In this document: in pieces, positions 35,722 to 41,784 of the stretch
How the letters are laid out: each line of letters begins with the position of its first letter
Numbering within the stretch: the stretch's first letter is position 1
DNA from: a virus
Strand: one strand, 5' to 3'
Virus record (IMG/VR): IMGVR_UViG_3300046467_000794
Location: 1 to 49,653 of that record
Length of the DNA: 49,653 nucleotides
Program-made: the position numbers and the translations under genes
The notes under the pieces: model-generated
What the model saw: the letters and a program-made list of their open reading frames with translations, nothing else
Database searches by the model: none
Told to the model about the DNA's origin: nothing

Positions 35722-37826
35722 GATCCCTTGCCGCCGTAGGTGATGTTGGCCCACACGGGTGTTCTACCCCGCTGCTCGCGGGCATCATCGATCTTTGGAA
35801 CCTCGGTTGCCATTGGGGTCGCTTGGTCGTCGTAGCCCACCGGGTACGGATCAGCGTCTTGGCACGGAACGTCCTCGGGCTTCGTGTACCGGGTCTCGGG
35901 CCACGGCAAGCGTTCCAACTGACCCATCGGCACGCGGTAACGGATATCCCCCGTGTCCAGATACCCGACCTGGAACGCTTGTTGGAGGATGAGCCCACGC
36001 ACCTGTGTACGGCGCACTGGACCCACGCTGTATCGCTCTCCGTTCTGCTTCACGATGAAGTCTCGTTGCGAGAGCATCGGGCTGGGTCCGATCCAGACCT
36101 CATACTGCTGTTCCAGCCTGCGCCCATTGGGGGTCTGGGTCACGCGACGGTCTGCATCGTCCGGGCCGATGATGATGTCGATAGGGCCTTCGTACCCGCC
36201 TACCCAGCCAGTGCCGTAGCACTCAAGGCATGTGTTGGAAGGCTGCTGGCTATACTCCTCAAGTCGAGGATCCCAGACGCAGTCGCACTTGACCCCAGTG
36301 ACTCGACGAAGGAACAACTTCACGCGCTCCCCGCCCTGCTCCAGAATCCAGCGGTTCCGGCGCACAGCCTCACGCCAGATGTAGTCGAACCGCTCGCTGT
36401 TCATCGGGGAGATTGGTTCGGTGTACCCCAGCGGAGTCTCCACCAGTCCCGTGACACTCTCCCCCGAGGCGTCGATAGCCACTGTGGTCAGGCGGTAGAA
36501 GACCTTGTGCCGCTGGTCCAGCACGTTCACCAACTGGTCGCCACGCTTCCAGTAGTAGTTGACTGTGACCACGCTGGTGTCCGAGGGTGCGGTGAACCCG
36601 TCCCAGGACTCTGTGCTTGGGTTCCACACCGAGGTCGTATCCAGCGTGATCTGACCCTCCGGCCCGAAGACCGCAGCAACAGGAACCCTGGTGCCATCTA
36701 TACGGACCTCGACATCAAAGGGGGAATCGGCAGCGACCGCATTTCCGGTGCGCTTGATCATCGGGCGATTTCTCGTCTGGAGTCTCCAGACGTCCTTCTG
36801 GTTGGGGGCGGACCCTCGGAAGACCCAGCCTGTGTCCCATGAGATCAACTCACCCGTGGTCTCGACGATGTTGGTCTTGTCCCGGAAGAAGTTCGTCATC
36901 ACCGGGATGTGGTTCACCCTGAAGTACGGGCCCCGTTCTCCGGTGTCAGAGCGGTAGACATTGACCCCAAGGATCTGCCACTCACTGTTGGACTTACCTT
37001 CGCAGGACACGCCTGTTCCCCCGGAGGTCTGGGAGTCGCTGGTCACCAGTGCCGTGGTGTTGGTGGTGGAGATGATGATCCCATCGCCCATCGTCCCGTC
37101 CAGGAACGCAGCGATGAGTACGATGTCCCCGTCCGTCGTAGCGGAGATGAAGCCCAGATCATTGGTCGTGTCGTTGATGGCGTCCGCGATGCTGTCGGCG
37201 GTGTCGAAGTTAGTAGGCCCAACCCCGAAGTTCATGCCCCCAGCCGTTCGGGCAGTCTCAGCACTGAGCACCTGACCGCCGATGGTCAAGGTGTCGGGGT
37301 CCAACCCTCCAGAGAAGGTGCTCCCGGACGCTGTGATCCTGTCAGAGTCAGCGGACAGGGTGATGTCGTCACCCACCTCACCAGAAGTATCAGCAGTCAG
37401 AGTGATCACGTTGGCGGCGGCAGAGGCAGAGGCAATGCCCCAGGCCCCTATCGACCCGTCGTTGATCGCCGCAGCGATGTTCGTCGCGACTGTCGCCACG
37501 ACAGCAGAGGAGCCATCGAACTCGTCCACTCCCGGAGCCCCTGCAACCGCCGTGACGACAACACCGCCCACTTCGATGGTGTCTCCCGCCGTGATGGGGG
37601 CACCAGAGAGGGTGAGTGTCGCTGTGGAGGCTGTCAGGACATCAGGAATGCCCGCTACCGTCACAGACACCGTTGCACGGGTCGTGGGCGTAGCGGGGCC
37701 TGTGTTCAGAGTGGAGGGATCGTCCCACCGGATGTCAGCGTCCGACCCGTGGAAGGAGGACATCGCCGTGCCGTTGGCCGGTGGCCACGGGAATGATCCC
37801 GATACGGGCTCCCATCCTGCGGTCAT
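35718..37826 (-). CDS. Neck/connector-like virion protein with repeated N-terminal beta domains
   Basis: 702 residues. The N-terminal ~270 contain two tandem beta domains of the GDTIEVGGVVVTA type (about 80-180 and 180-270), each followed by an Ala-rich TNIAAAIN helix, as in phage fibre or adhesin repeats. The C-terminal ~330 residues look like a conserved neck or virion protein: RNRWILEQGGERVKLFLRR, then CDCVWDPRL and TCLECYGTGWVGGY, with five Cys that could hold zinc, and a beta-rich end. So a surface-exposed decoration seems fused to a connector-type core (inference). The ATG has GGGAG upstream inside an 8-bp hairpin (37831-37861), and a motif copy lies before it. It overlaps the next gene by four bases. 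Confidence 0.7.
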   Translation of the reverse strand: MTAGWEPVSGSFPWPPANGTAMSSFHGSDADIRWDDPSTLNTGPATPTTRATVSVTVAGIPDVLTASTATLTLSGAPITAGDTIEVGGVVVTAVAGAPGVDEFDGSSAVVATVATNIAAAINDGSIGAWGIASASAAANVITLTADTSGEVGDDITLSADSDRITASGSTFSGGLDPDTLTIGGQVLSAETARTAGGMNFGVGPTNFDTADSIADAINDTTNDLGFISATTDGDIVLIAAFLDGTMGDGIIISTTNTTALVTSDSQTSGGTGVSCEGKSNSEWQILGVNVYRSDTGERGPYFRVNHIPVMTNFFRDKTNIVETTGELISWDTGWVFRGSAPNQKDVWRLQTRNRPMIKRTGNAVAADSPFDVEVRIDGTRVPVAAVFGPEGQITLDTTSVWNPSTESWDGFTAPSDTSVVTVNYYWKRGDQLVNVLDQRHKVFYRLTTVAIDASGESVTGLVETPLGYTEPISPMNSERFDYIWREAVRRNRWILEQGGERVKLFLRRVTGVKCDCVWDPRLEEYSQQPSNTCLECYGTGWVGGYEGPIDIIIGPDDADRRVTQTPNGRRLEQQYEVWIGPSPMLSQRDFIVKQNGERYSVGPVRRTQVRGLILQQAFQVGYLDTGDIRYRVPMGQLERLPWPETRYTKPEDVPCQDADPYPVGYDDQATPMATEVPKIDDAREQRGRTPVWANITYGGKGS

Positions 37827-37830
37827 GTTT

Positions 37831-37861
37831 CGCTCCCGTCAGTCATATAACGGCGGGAGCG
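37831..37861 (-). promoter_or_regulatory. Hairpin covering the ribosome binding site of the 702-residue gene
   Basis: CGCTCCCG at 37831-37838 pairs with CGGGAGCG at 37854-37861 around a 15-base loop. On the minus strand the 3' arm holds the GGGAG of the downstream gene, and the 5' arm directly follows a promoter-like motif copy, so the hairpin would be at the 5' end of the transcript. Confidence 0.5.
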
Positions 37862-37876
37862 ATAGGAGGGCTACCG
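37862..37876 (-). promoter_or_regulatory. Promoter-like motif copy (7 of 11)
   Basis: Minus strand CGGTAGCCCTCCTAT, an exact consensus match, 35 bases upstream of the ATG at 37826. It shares CTGACA before the core with the copy at 40321. Confidence 0.65.
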
Positions 37877-37878
37877 TG

Positions 37879-38304
37879 TCAGCCCCACAGCCGCTTTCCG
37901 CTGTATGGACCGCCTTCGTTAGTCATGTCGCCCTTCCAGGTGAGGAGGACCGCAATCCTAAGATTGCCCTTGTAGTCTTGAACACCCATCTTCTTGGACA
38001 CGCCGTCGTACACGTTCGCCCCTCCGACACCCCAATCTTTCTCTCTCAAGAGAGACTTGACCCTGGACTCAAGTGCTTCCCACTCTGACATGATCGCTTC
38101 GGCAGTCATCGGCGCTCTGCTCTTGGCGGAGGATTGAAACACGATGTCCATAGTGTCGTCTGTTGAATCGTGGACGTAGTATCCACGATTCCACCCAGCG
38201 GCGTGCTTCTCCAAACCAGCGAGGATAGCCCGACGCTCATCGGACCCCTTCTCCATAGAGGAAGCAAGTCGAATCAGTTGGCTACGGTCGGCTATTTTGG
38301 ACAT
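37879..38304 (-). CDS. Protein with shared N-terminal DR..IR..ERR motif
   Basis: 141 residues; ATG with TGGAG 9 bases upstream. Residues 6-28 carry the shared motif (DRSQLIRLAS, then GSDERRAIL). The body is a globular domain with WNRGYYVHDSTDDTMDIVFQ, a helix (EAIMSEWEALESRVKSLLRE), and a strand with RIAVLLTWKGD. No enzyme signature seen. A motif copy precedes it. The tag plus small independent body suggests a cargo protein; the body itself is unknown. Confidence 0.75.
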   Translation of the reverse strand: MSKIADRSQLIRLASSMEKGSDERRAILAGLEKHAAGWNRGYYVHDSTDDTMDIVFQSSAKSRAPMTAEAIMSEWEALESRVKSLLREKDWGVGGANVYDGVSKKMGVQDYKGNLRIAVLLTWKGDMTNEGGPYSGKRLWG

Positions 38305-38337
38305 GGCGAAGTCTCCAGAAGTTACCTATCTGGGACG

Positions 38338-38352
38338 ATAGGAGGACTACCG
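38338..38352 (-). promoter_or_regulatory. Promoter-like motif copy (8 of 11)
   Basis: Minus strand CGGTAGTCCTCCTAT, 33 bases upstream of the ATG at 38304; consensus match. Confidence 0.65.
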
Positions 38353-38358
38353 GTAAGG

Positions 38359-38667
38359 TCAGTCCGCCTTGTCGATGACCACCTTCCCCTCGGGGGTGAC
38401 GCGCCACTGAGTCCCCTCCGGGATTCCGAGGCGCGTTCCTTCCTGTCGGAGCAGACCGTTCGCCTTGTTGTTCATTGCCGTGATCTCATCAATGATGGCA
38501 CCCTTGCGAATCTCCATGCGGCCAATCTCGCCAACAAAGTGATCGCTCCGCTGCCGGAACTGTGAAACGGCTCCCCATACCTCTTCTGAGATCTGCATCT
38601 CCGGTGCAGCCTGGACGGGCGTGGGGGTTTTCTTGCGGGCGGGCTTACGGGTCTTTGCAGTTGCCAT
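38359..38667 (-). CDS. Small helical phage protein, unknown function
   Basis: 102 residues. ATG 38667 is preferred because AAGGAG is 9 bases upstream; an ATG two codons earlier is too close. The N-terminus is basic and disordered (TAKTRKPARKKTPTP), and residues 35-75 form one long amphipathic helix likely to coil. The end is a small beta unit (EGTQWRVTPEGKVVIDKAD). This is typical of phage structural or scaffold-accessory proteins that oligomerise. Function is not recognised. Confidence 0.72.
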   Translation of the reverse strand: MATAKTRKPARKKTPTPVQAAPEMQISEEVWGAVSQFRQRSDHFVGEIGRMEIRKGAIIDEITAMNNKANGLLRQEGTRLGIPEGTQWRVTPEGKVVIDKAD

Positions 38668-38710
38668 GTTCATGGTCTCCTTAGATGACCCGTACCATAC
38701 CCAACCGATC

Positions 38711-39541
38711 TCAATCGGCGTCCTCGACGATGTCAGCCACATCCTTCTCGTAGTCACCCTTCCAGTTGGGGCGTCTGCCCAGGATGCCGAGGTACAAGAG
38801 ATCACCCTTCTTCGGGTTGACCGATACTGGGTACGGACGCTGCTGTGCCAGGATGGTGGTGATGACGCTCGTGCCGTCCTTCAGGTAGCGGAATGCGGTG
38901 ATGGGGCCAGAGTAATAGGGACGCTTGCGGTCCTCACCTCGGGCCTCGCCGCGCTCCTGGTACTCGGAGACAACGTGCTTGCGGTAGGAGTTGACCTCGC
39001 CGGGCTTGCTGAAGTAGATGGCTTCAACCATCGTCTGCTTGCCCTTCTGTCCACCCACCTCATGCTTCGGGGTGTAGCGATACAGCCCGGTCGTAACGCC
39101 GGTCTTCGTGCCCTCAAAGCGAGCGGTCTGTCCGTTCTTGTACTTGAGCAGGATGCTTTCTCGGTCCACCCTCTCGACGGTGCCCGGCTCGTACTTGAAC
39201 TCCTCAGCCACTTCCTTGTTGACCTCGGGAGTTTTGTCGGGCTTCGCCATGAGCATGTCACCGACTTCTACGTTGGGACCGCGCTTCTGCTTGGCAACGT
39301 ACTGGCTCGGCTCACGGCCCAGAATCTTCTCCACGACCTTGACCATGGCCCGCTCGGACATCGGAGAGTCAGCCATGTTGAGCATGACCCAGTCGGTGAA
39401 CTCCTGGGTGTCCTTGCTGATGGCCTCTTTCTCAAGGTCTGCCTGCTTGACAGCGGCAAGGAGAGCGCGTCGTTCGTCGTCTCCTTGGGGCAACGAGTGG
39501 GCTTTACGAATCATGGCGGAACGGTCGTTGTTGTCTGACAT
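38711..39541 (-). CDS. Protein with shared N-terminal DR..IR..ERR motif, SH3-like repeats
   Basis: 276 residues from an ATG with TGGAG upstream. Residues 6-28 are the shared motif (DRSAMIRKAH, then GDDERRALL). Residues 35-75 form a helical part, followed by beta modules with small-barrel character: VEVGDMLMAKPD, GTVERVDRESILLKYKNGQ, and a last one with NPKKGDLLYLGILGRR. These alternate Gly-Asp turns and hydrophobic strands as in SH3-like folds. A role in the virion or in binding nucleic acid is possible; nothing catalytic is seen. A motif copy lies 35 bases upstream. Confidence 0.72.
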   Translation of the reverse strand: MSDNNDRSAMIRKAHSLPQGDDERRALLAAVKQADLEKEAISKDTQEFTDWVMLNMADSPMSERAMVKVVEKILGREPSQYVAKQKRGPNVEVGDMLMAKPDKTPEVNKEVAEEFKYEPGTVERVDRESILLKYKNGQTARFEGTKTGVTTGLYRYTPKHEVGGQKGKQTMVEAIYFSKPGEVNSYRKHVVSEYQERGEARGEDRKRPYYSGPITAFRYLKDGTSVITTILAQQRPYPVSVNPKKGDLLYLGILGRRPNWKGDYEKDVADIVEDAD

Positions 39542-39576
39542 TGGGGGCTCCAGAAGGCTATGCGAGGAGTAGTTCT

Positions 39577-39591
39577 ATAGGAAGGCTACCG
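39577..39591 (-). promoter_or_regulatory. Promoter-like motif copy (9 of 11)
   Basis: Minus strand CGGTAGCCTTCCTAT, 35 bases upstream of the ATG at 39541, overlapping the TAG stop of the preceding gene. Confidence 0.65.
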
Positions 39592-39939
39592 GCGTTCTTT
39601 TTGAAGCAGGATTGTGATCTCATCAAGACTCTGATTCACAGCATCCATATCCTGCGAGATCTCTTGCAGGAGGGCGGTTTGCTCTGTGAGGGCTTGGTGC
39701 ATCTGTTGGTCTTCGGGGGTGTTGACCTGGACCTGCTTCGGGACCGGGTCAGCGTGCGGGTCGTTTGGGGGGAGCACCGTGATCTCGATGGCACTATCAA
39801 CCAGTTGTACTTCATCGGGGGTTTTAATAGAGCACACGTAGGTGCGGTAGAACGCGAGGAAGGCCGCCATGGCCAGCAGGACACTGACAGCAGCAGCAGC
39901 CTTGCCCTTACCTTTCCAGAAGAATGGAGCGAATCTCAT
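39586..39939 (-). CDS. Membrane-anchored coiled-coil protein
   Basis: 117 residues from ATG 39939 (GGGAG 5 bases upstream; a TTG just before is possible). A basic start (WKGKGK) leads into one membrane helix at about residues 14-33 (AAAAVSVLLAMAAFLAFY), then a Pro/Asp-rich spacer and a C-terminal coiled coil (about 80-115). This N-in type II layout with a periplasmic coil resembles inner-membrane spanins, and the start is embedded in the neighbouring gene, which is also usual for lysis cassettes. There is no lipobox and no endolysin in the window, so the lysis call is only a possibility. Confidence 0.7.
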   Translation of the reverse strand: MRFAPFFWKGKGKAAAAVSVLLAMAAFLAFYRTYVCSIKTPDEVQLVDSAIEITVLPPNDPHADPVPKQVQVNTPEDQQMHQALTEQTALLQEISQDMDAVNQSLDEITILLQKERR

Positions 39940-40207
39940 CAAGTCTCCCGTTGGCAGTGTCGATTTTCCCTTCCAGCCGCGCCAGATGCAAAGCGTTCTG
40001 TTGGACCCGGTCGTCGATTTCTTCGATCTCCGAAAAGCGCACCTCTAACCTTGTTACCTCACTCTGTGCCTGTTGGATAATCAAGTCCCTCTGGGCGTTT
40101 CCCGTCTCCAACTTGACGATCCAAAGTAGCGCCGGGATTACCAAGATCACGAGGATGTCCTTGCCCCACTGAAGGGCTTTGGTCTGTGTCTGGGGCGCTT
40201 CGGACAT
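39908..40207 (-). CDS. Membrane-anchored coiled-coil protein (holin/spanin-like, tentative)
   Basis: 99 residues, ATG with AGGAG upstream. Residues 15-33 form a membrane helix (DILVILVIPALLWIVKL), followed by a continuous amphipathic helix to the end that would coil. The gene overlaps the next membrane protein gene by 32 bases. Two overlapping small membrane genes with coiled coils suggest a lysis module, for example a holin or i-spanin pair, or a membrane-tethered complex. No signal for either is decisive. Two tandem copies of the promoter-like motif lie upstream (40239 and 40321). Confidence 0.7.
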   Translation of the reverse strand: MSEAPQTQTKALQWGKDILVILVIPALLWIVKLETGNAQRDLIIQQAQSEVTRLEVRFSEIEEIDDRVQQNALHLARLEGKIDTANGRLDEIRSILLER

Positions 40208-40238
40208 GGACAGGCTCCTGCTCTATCTGGTGGTAGGT

Positions 40239-40253
40239 ATAGCGAGGCTACCG
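40239..40253 (-). promoter_or_regulatory. Promoter-like motif copy (10 of 11)
   Basis: Minus strand CGGTAGCCTCGCTAT, 31 bases upstream of the ATG at 40207. An identical 15-mer lies 82 bases further upstream. Confidence 0.65.
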
Positions 40254-40320
40254 CTGCAACCGGGAGGAGTTCCCTCTCGACCCCTCGGAAGGAATAGTGG
40301 CCCGATGTCCAAGAGTAAGT

Positions 40321-40335
40321 ATAGCGAGGCTACCG
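40321..40335 (-). promoter_or_regulatory. Promoter-like motif copy (11 of 11), tandem
   Basis: Minus strand CGGTAGCCTCGCTAT, identical to the copy at 40239. No start codon follows within 40 bases, so the two probably act as tandem promoters or a double operator for the same transcript. Confidence 0.55.
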
Positions 40336-40369
40336 TGTCAGATTTCTCGGGGGCTCAAAAACGACGAAA

Positions 40370-40399
40370 GCGCCCCCGTGCTGGGGGGCACGGGGGCGC
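40370..40399 (-). terminator. Rho-independent terminator
   Basis: A 12-bp perfect GC-rich stem (40370-40381 with 40388-40399, 6-base loop) just after the gene ending at 40406. On the minus strand it is followed by TTTCGTCGTTTTT, a good U-rich tail. It separates that gene from the tandem motif copies. Confidence 0.85.
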
Positions 40400-40405
40400 G
40401 GTACT

Positions 40406-40771
40406 CTACAGGTCCAGAGGCAGACCATCTTCGCCGTGCGTTTCAAAGAACGCCTCGGGCATCCACATACACAGTCCTTTCAGCGGGCCGGAAACGGGTG
40501 CCCCCATCAACAGGAACGTCGCCCAAGGCTTCTCGGTCACGGGGTAGACCCTGATGGTCTTCCCGGTCTTGAGAGTGTGCTTGATCGAAAACTCGGCACA
40601 GTCATGAAGGCGCGTGACGCCCTCTTGCTCTGGGATGAACACCTTGCCGGTCTCATCGAGTTTCTGTTTGATCTGGGGAACCCACTCCTCCTCGATGATG
40701 CCAAGTCGGAGGTAGTACTCCAAAAGGCGGTCGAGATAAGGACGGGGGGTATCAGAAGGGGTGATAAACAC
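40406..40771 (-). CDS. Phage protein, unknown function, unusual start
   Basis: 121 residues. The only classical start in the frame is a GTG at 40771, but the Shine-Dalgarno AGGAG touches it, while an ATC six bases further on would be at 5-base spacing from AGGAGG; a TAG closes the frame 6 bases upstream of the GTG. The protein begins with a helical part (PYLDRLLEYYLRLGIIEEEW), then beta strands (RLHDCAEFSIKHTLKTGKTI) and a hydrophobic WATFLLMGAPVSGPLKGLCM stretch. No family is recognised. Its leader carries the covarying hairpin described in the findings. It is followed by a strong terminator, so it is likely a single-gene unit. Confidence 0.65.
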   Translation of the reverse strand: MFITPSDTPRPYLDRLLEYYLRLGIIEEEWVPQIKQKLDETGKVFIPEQEGVTRLHDCAEFSIKHTLKTGKTIRVYPVTEKPWATFLLMGAPVSGPLKGLCMWMPEAFFETHGEDGLPLDL

Positions 40772-40787
40772 CTCCTATATGGGGCCG

Positions 40788-40826
40788 CGTGAGTCTCCCC
40801 CTCACGTTGGGGTGCCACAGGGGCGG
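40788..40826 (-). ncRNA. Conserved leader element with hairpin, copy 1
   Basis: On the minus strand a 22-base box (40805-40826, CCGCCCCTGTGGCACCCCAA plus CG) runs into a 6-bp hairpin (40788-40806) with loop GGGGAGA, then about 11 bases to ATAGGAGG. The same arrangement precedes the gene at 41125-41532 with a different but still paired stem, which supports a selected RNA structure in the 5' leader. Confidence 0.6.
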
Positions 40827-41014
40827 GGGATGTTGGGGTCGGTATCAGCCGGGGCGCACGAGGCGCACCGTGCCGTTTCGTGACCGATCCATGACACTGA
40901 GCCTCGGCAACCTGCAAAGCAGATCCGCACTGGTTGGCTCTGGTGGCGTGGAGTCAGGACACGGGTAGCGGTGTTGAAGTTCCGCAGGGTCGTGTGGACC
41001 CTTGGCTTCGTCAT
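40802..41014 (-). CDS. Possible small Cys-rich protein, doubtful
   Basis: 70 codons with an ATG at 41014 but no ribosome binding site. It would contain CFAGC and RCASC pairs, a zinc-ribbon-like spacing, and end Pro-rich within the leader element of the next gene. It fills most of an otherwise gene-free 350-base interval (40772-41124). It could be a real small zinc protein, or chance open sequence in a leader; I lean slightly towards chance. Confidence 0.3.
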   Translation of the reverse strand: MTKPRVHTTLRNFNTATRVLTPRHQSQPVRICFAGCRGSVSWIGHETARCASCAPADTDPNIPRPCGTPT

Positions 41015-41068
41015 AGGATGGGAAAGGGCCGATAGGCGCTCCAGGGTTGGGGTTGGGGTCGAGGGAGA

Positions 41069-41111
41069 ATGAAGCCTCTCACTCCGACAGAACCGGAGTG
41101 AGAGGCTTCAT
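41069..41111 (-). terminator. 18-bp perfect hairpin, terminator
   Basis: Bases 41069-41086 pair without mismatch with 41094-41111 around a 7-base loop, 13 bases downstream of the gene ending at 41125 on the minus strand. The following sequence is only mildly U-rich (ATTCTCCCTC). Confidence 0.8.
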
Positions 41112-41124
41112 GGACATGGCTCGG

Positions 41125-41532
41125 TCAACGCTCTTCTTTGGGCTCCCCGAACCACTCCCCGTTGGGGCGCTTTCGGGTGAATCCCAGATCGTCGAGAGCC
41201 TCGCGGTACACCGCTCGGTACAACTGCCGCATGGCAGTGACCGGGGGGTACTTGTCTTCCGTGAAGAGATCATTGAGGCGCTCTGCGAGCACCTCGATGA
41301 TCTCCCTGTTGGCTCCGACGCCAACAGGGAAGCACTTGCGAGGGTTTGTTCCGACGATCCACGAAGCGTAGTCGTAGGCGTTGATGGCAGTGTAGGTGCC
41401 GTCTTGCCTAAGAATCCCCAGTGCTCGCAACTCCGGGCCTTTCCTCTTGCCTGAGCGGTGGTACTTTTTCAGACCATCACTCAGAGGAACGTACTCGATT
41501 GCGGCGAACATGGGTTTGCTGGTGGGTTCCAT
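41125..41532 (-). CDS. Phage protein, unknown function
   Basis: 135 residues; the ATG follows AGGAGG with a short 3-base spacing, and a second in-frame ATG (codon 8) is a possible alternative. It shows beta strands at the N-terminus (FAAIEYVPLSDG), basic residues (KKYHRSGKRKG), then TYTAINAYDYASWIVGTNPR and two helices (EIIEVLAERLNDLF, MRQLYRAVYREALDDL). The C-terminus is basic-aromatic. Charge pattern fits a nucleic-acid-binding protein. The 5' leader matches the leader of the gene at 40406, so the two are probably co-regulated. Function unknown. Confidence 0.7.
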   Translation of the reverse strand: MEPTSKPMFAAIEYVPLSDGLKKYHRSGKRKGPELRALGILRQDGTYTAINAYDYASWIVGTNPRKCFPVGVGANREIIEVLAERLNDLFTEDKYPPVTAMRQLYRAVYREALDDLGFTRKRPNGEWFGEPKEER

Positions 41533-41551
41533 AATCCTCCTATGTGGGAGT

Positions 41552-41590
41552 CGAAGACCTCCCCTCTTCGTTGGGGTGCCACGGGGGCGG
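41552..41590 (-). ncRNA. Conserved leader element with hairpin, copy 2
   Basis: Minus-strand box at 41569-41590 (CCGCCCCCGTGGCACCCCAA plus CG) followed by a 6-bp stem (41552-41557 with 41565-41570) and loop GGGGAGG, then about 9 bases to ATAGGAGG. Four of six stem base pairs differ from copy 1, all by compensatory changes. Confidence 0.6.
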
Positions 41591-41611
41591 TTTATGTGGG
41601 GTGCTCAGACG

Positions 41612-41720
41612 ACAGAACGAATGGGCTGTTTGCGCCGGACATGGGTCGCATGATCTCGATGGTGTTTGGTGTGCTCTCACCGAACAAAACGCATGGGCTG
41701 TTTGGGGCGGACATGGGTCC
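41612..41720. repeat. Two-copy 72-base direct repeat
   Basis: An imperfect unit with ATGGGCTGTTTG and CGGACATGGGTC occurs at about 41630-41647 and 41692-41719 (72-base offset between the GACATGGGTC cores), preceded each time by GTGCTC. The period is a multiple of three, and short minus-strand frames repeat every 24 residues through it, but none has good start signals. It lies between ligase and the leader element. Confidence 0.6.
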
Positions 41721-41784
41721 ATCCCTCGCGAACGATCAACCCGGCGGAGGGGGGTATAGGATCTGGGGTCACTGTTGTCCGGTG

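Noticed and set aside
38690-38710. Twelfth motif copy upstream of the gene at 38359
   Set aside because: GGTTGGGTATGGTACGG shares only scattered bases with the motif and lacks the TAG/CTA dyad.
39586-39939. Outer-membrane spanin lipoprotein
   Set aside because: The Cys after the membrane helix (FYRTYVC) does not fit a lipobox.
41612-41720. CRISPR array
   Set aside because: Only two imperfect units, no regular spacers and no cas genes.
41540-41722. 60-codon minus-strand frame with DPCP-QTAH repeats
   Set aside because: It arises from the 72-base repeat; another frame through the same repeat is also open, there is no good start, and it overlaps the leader element.
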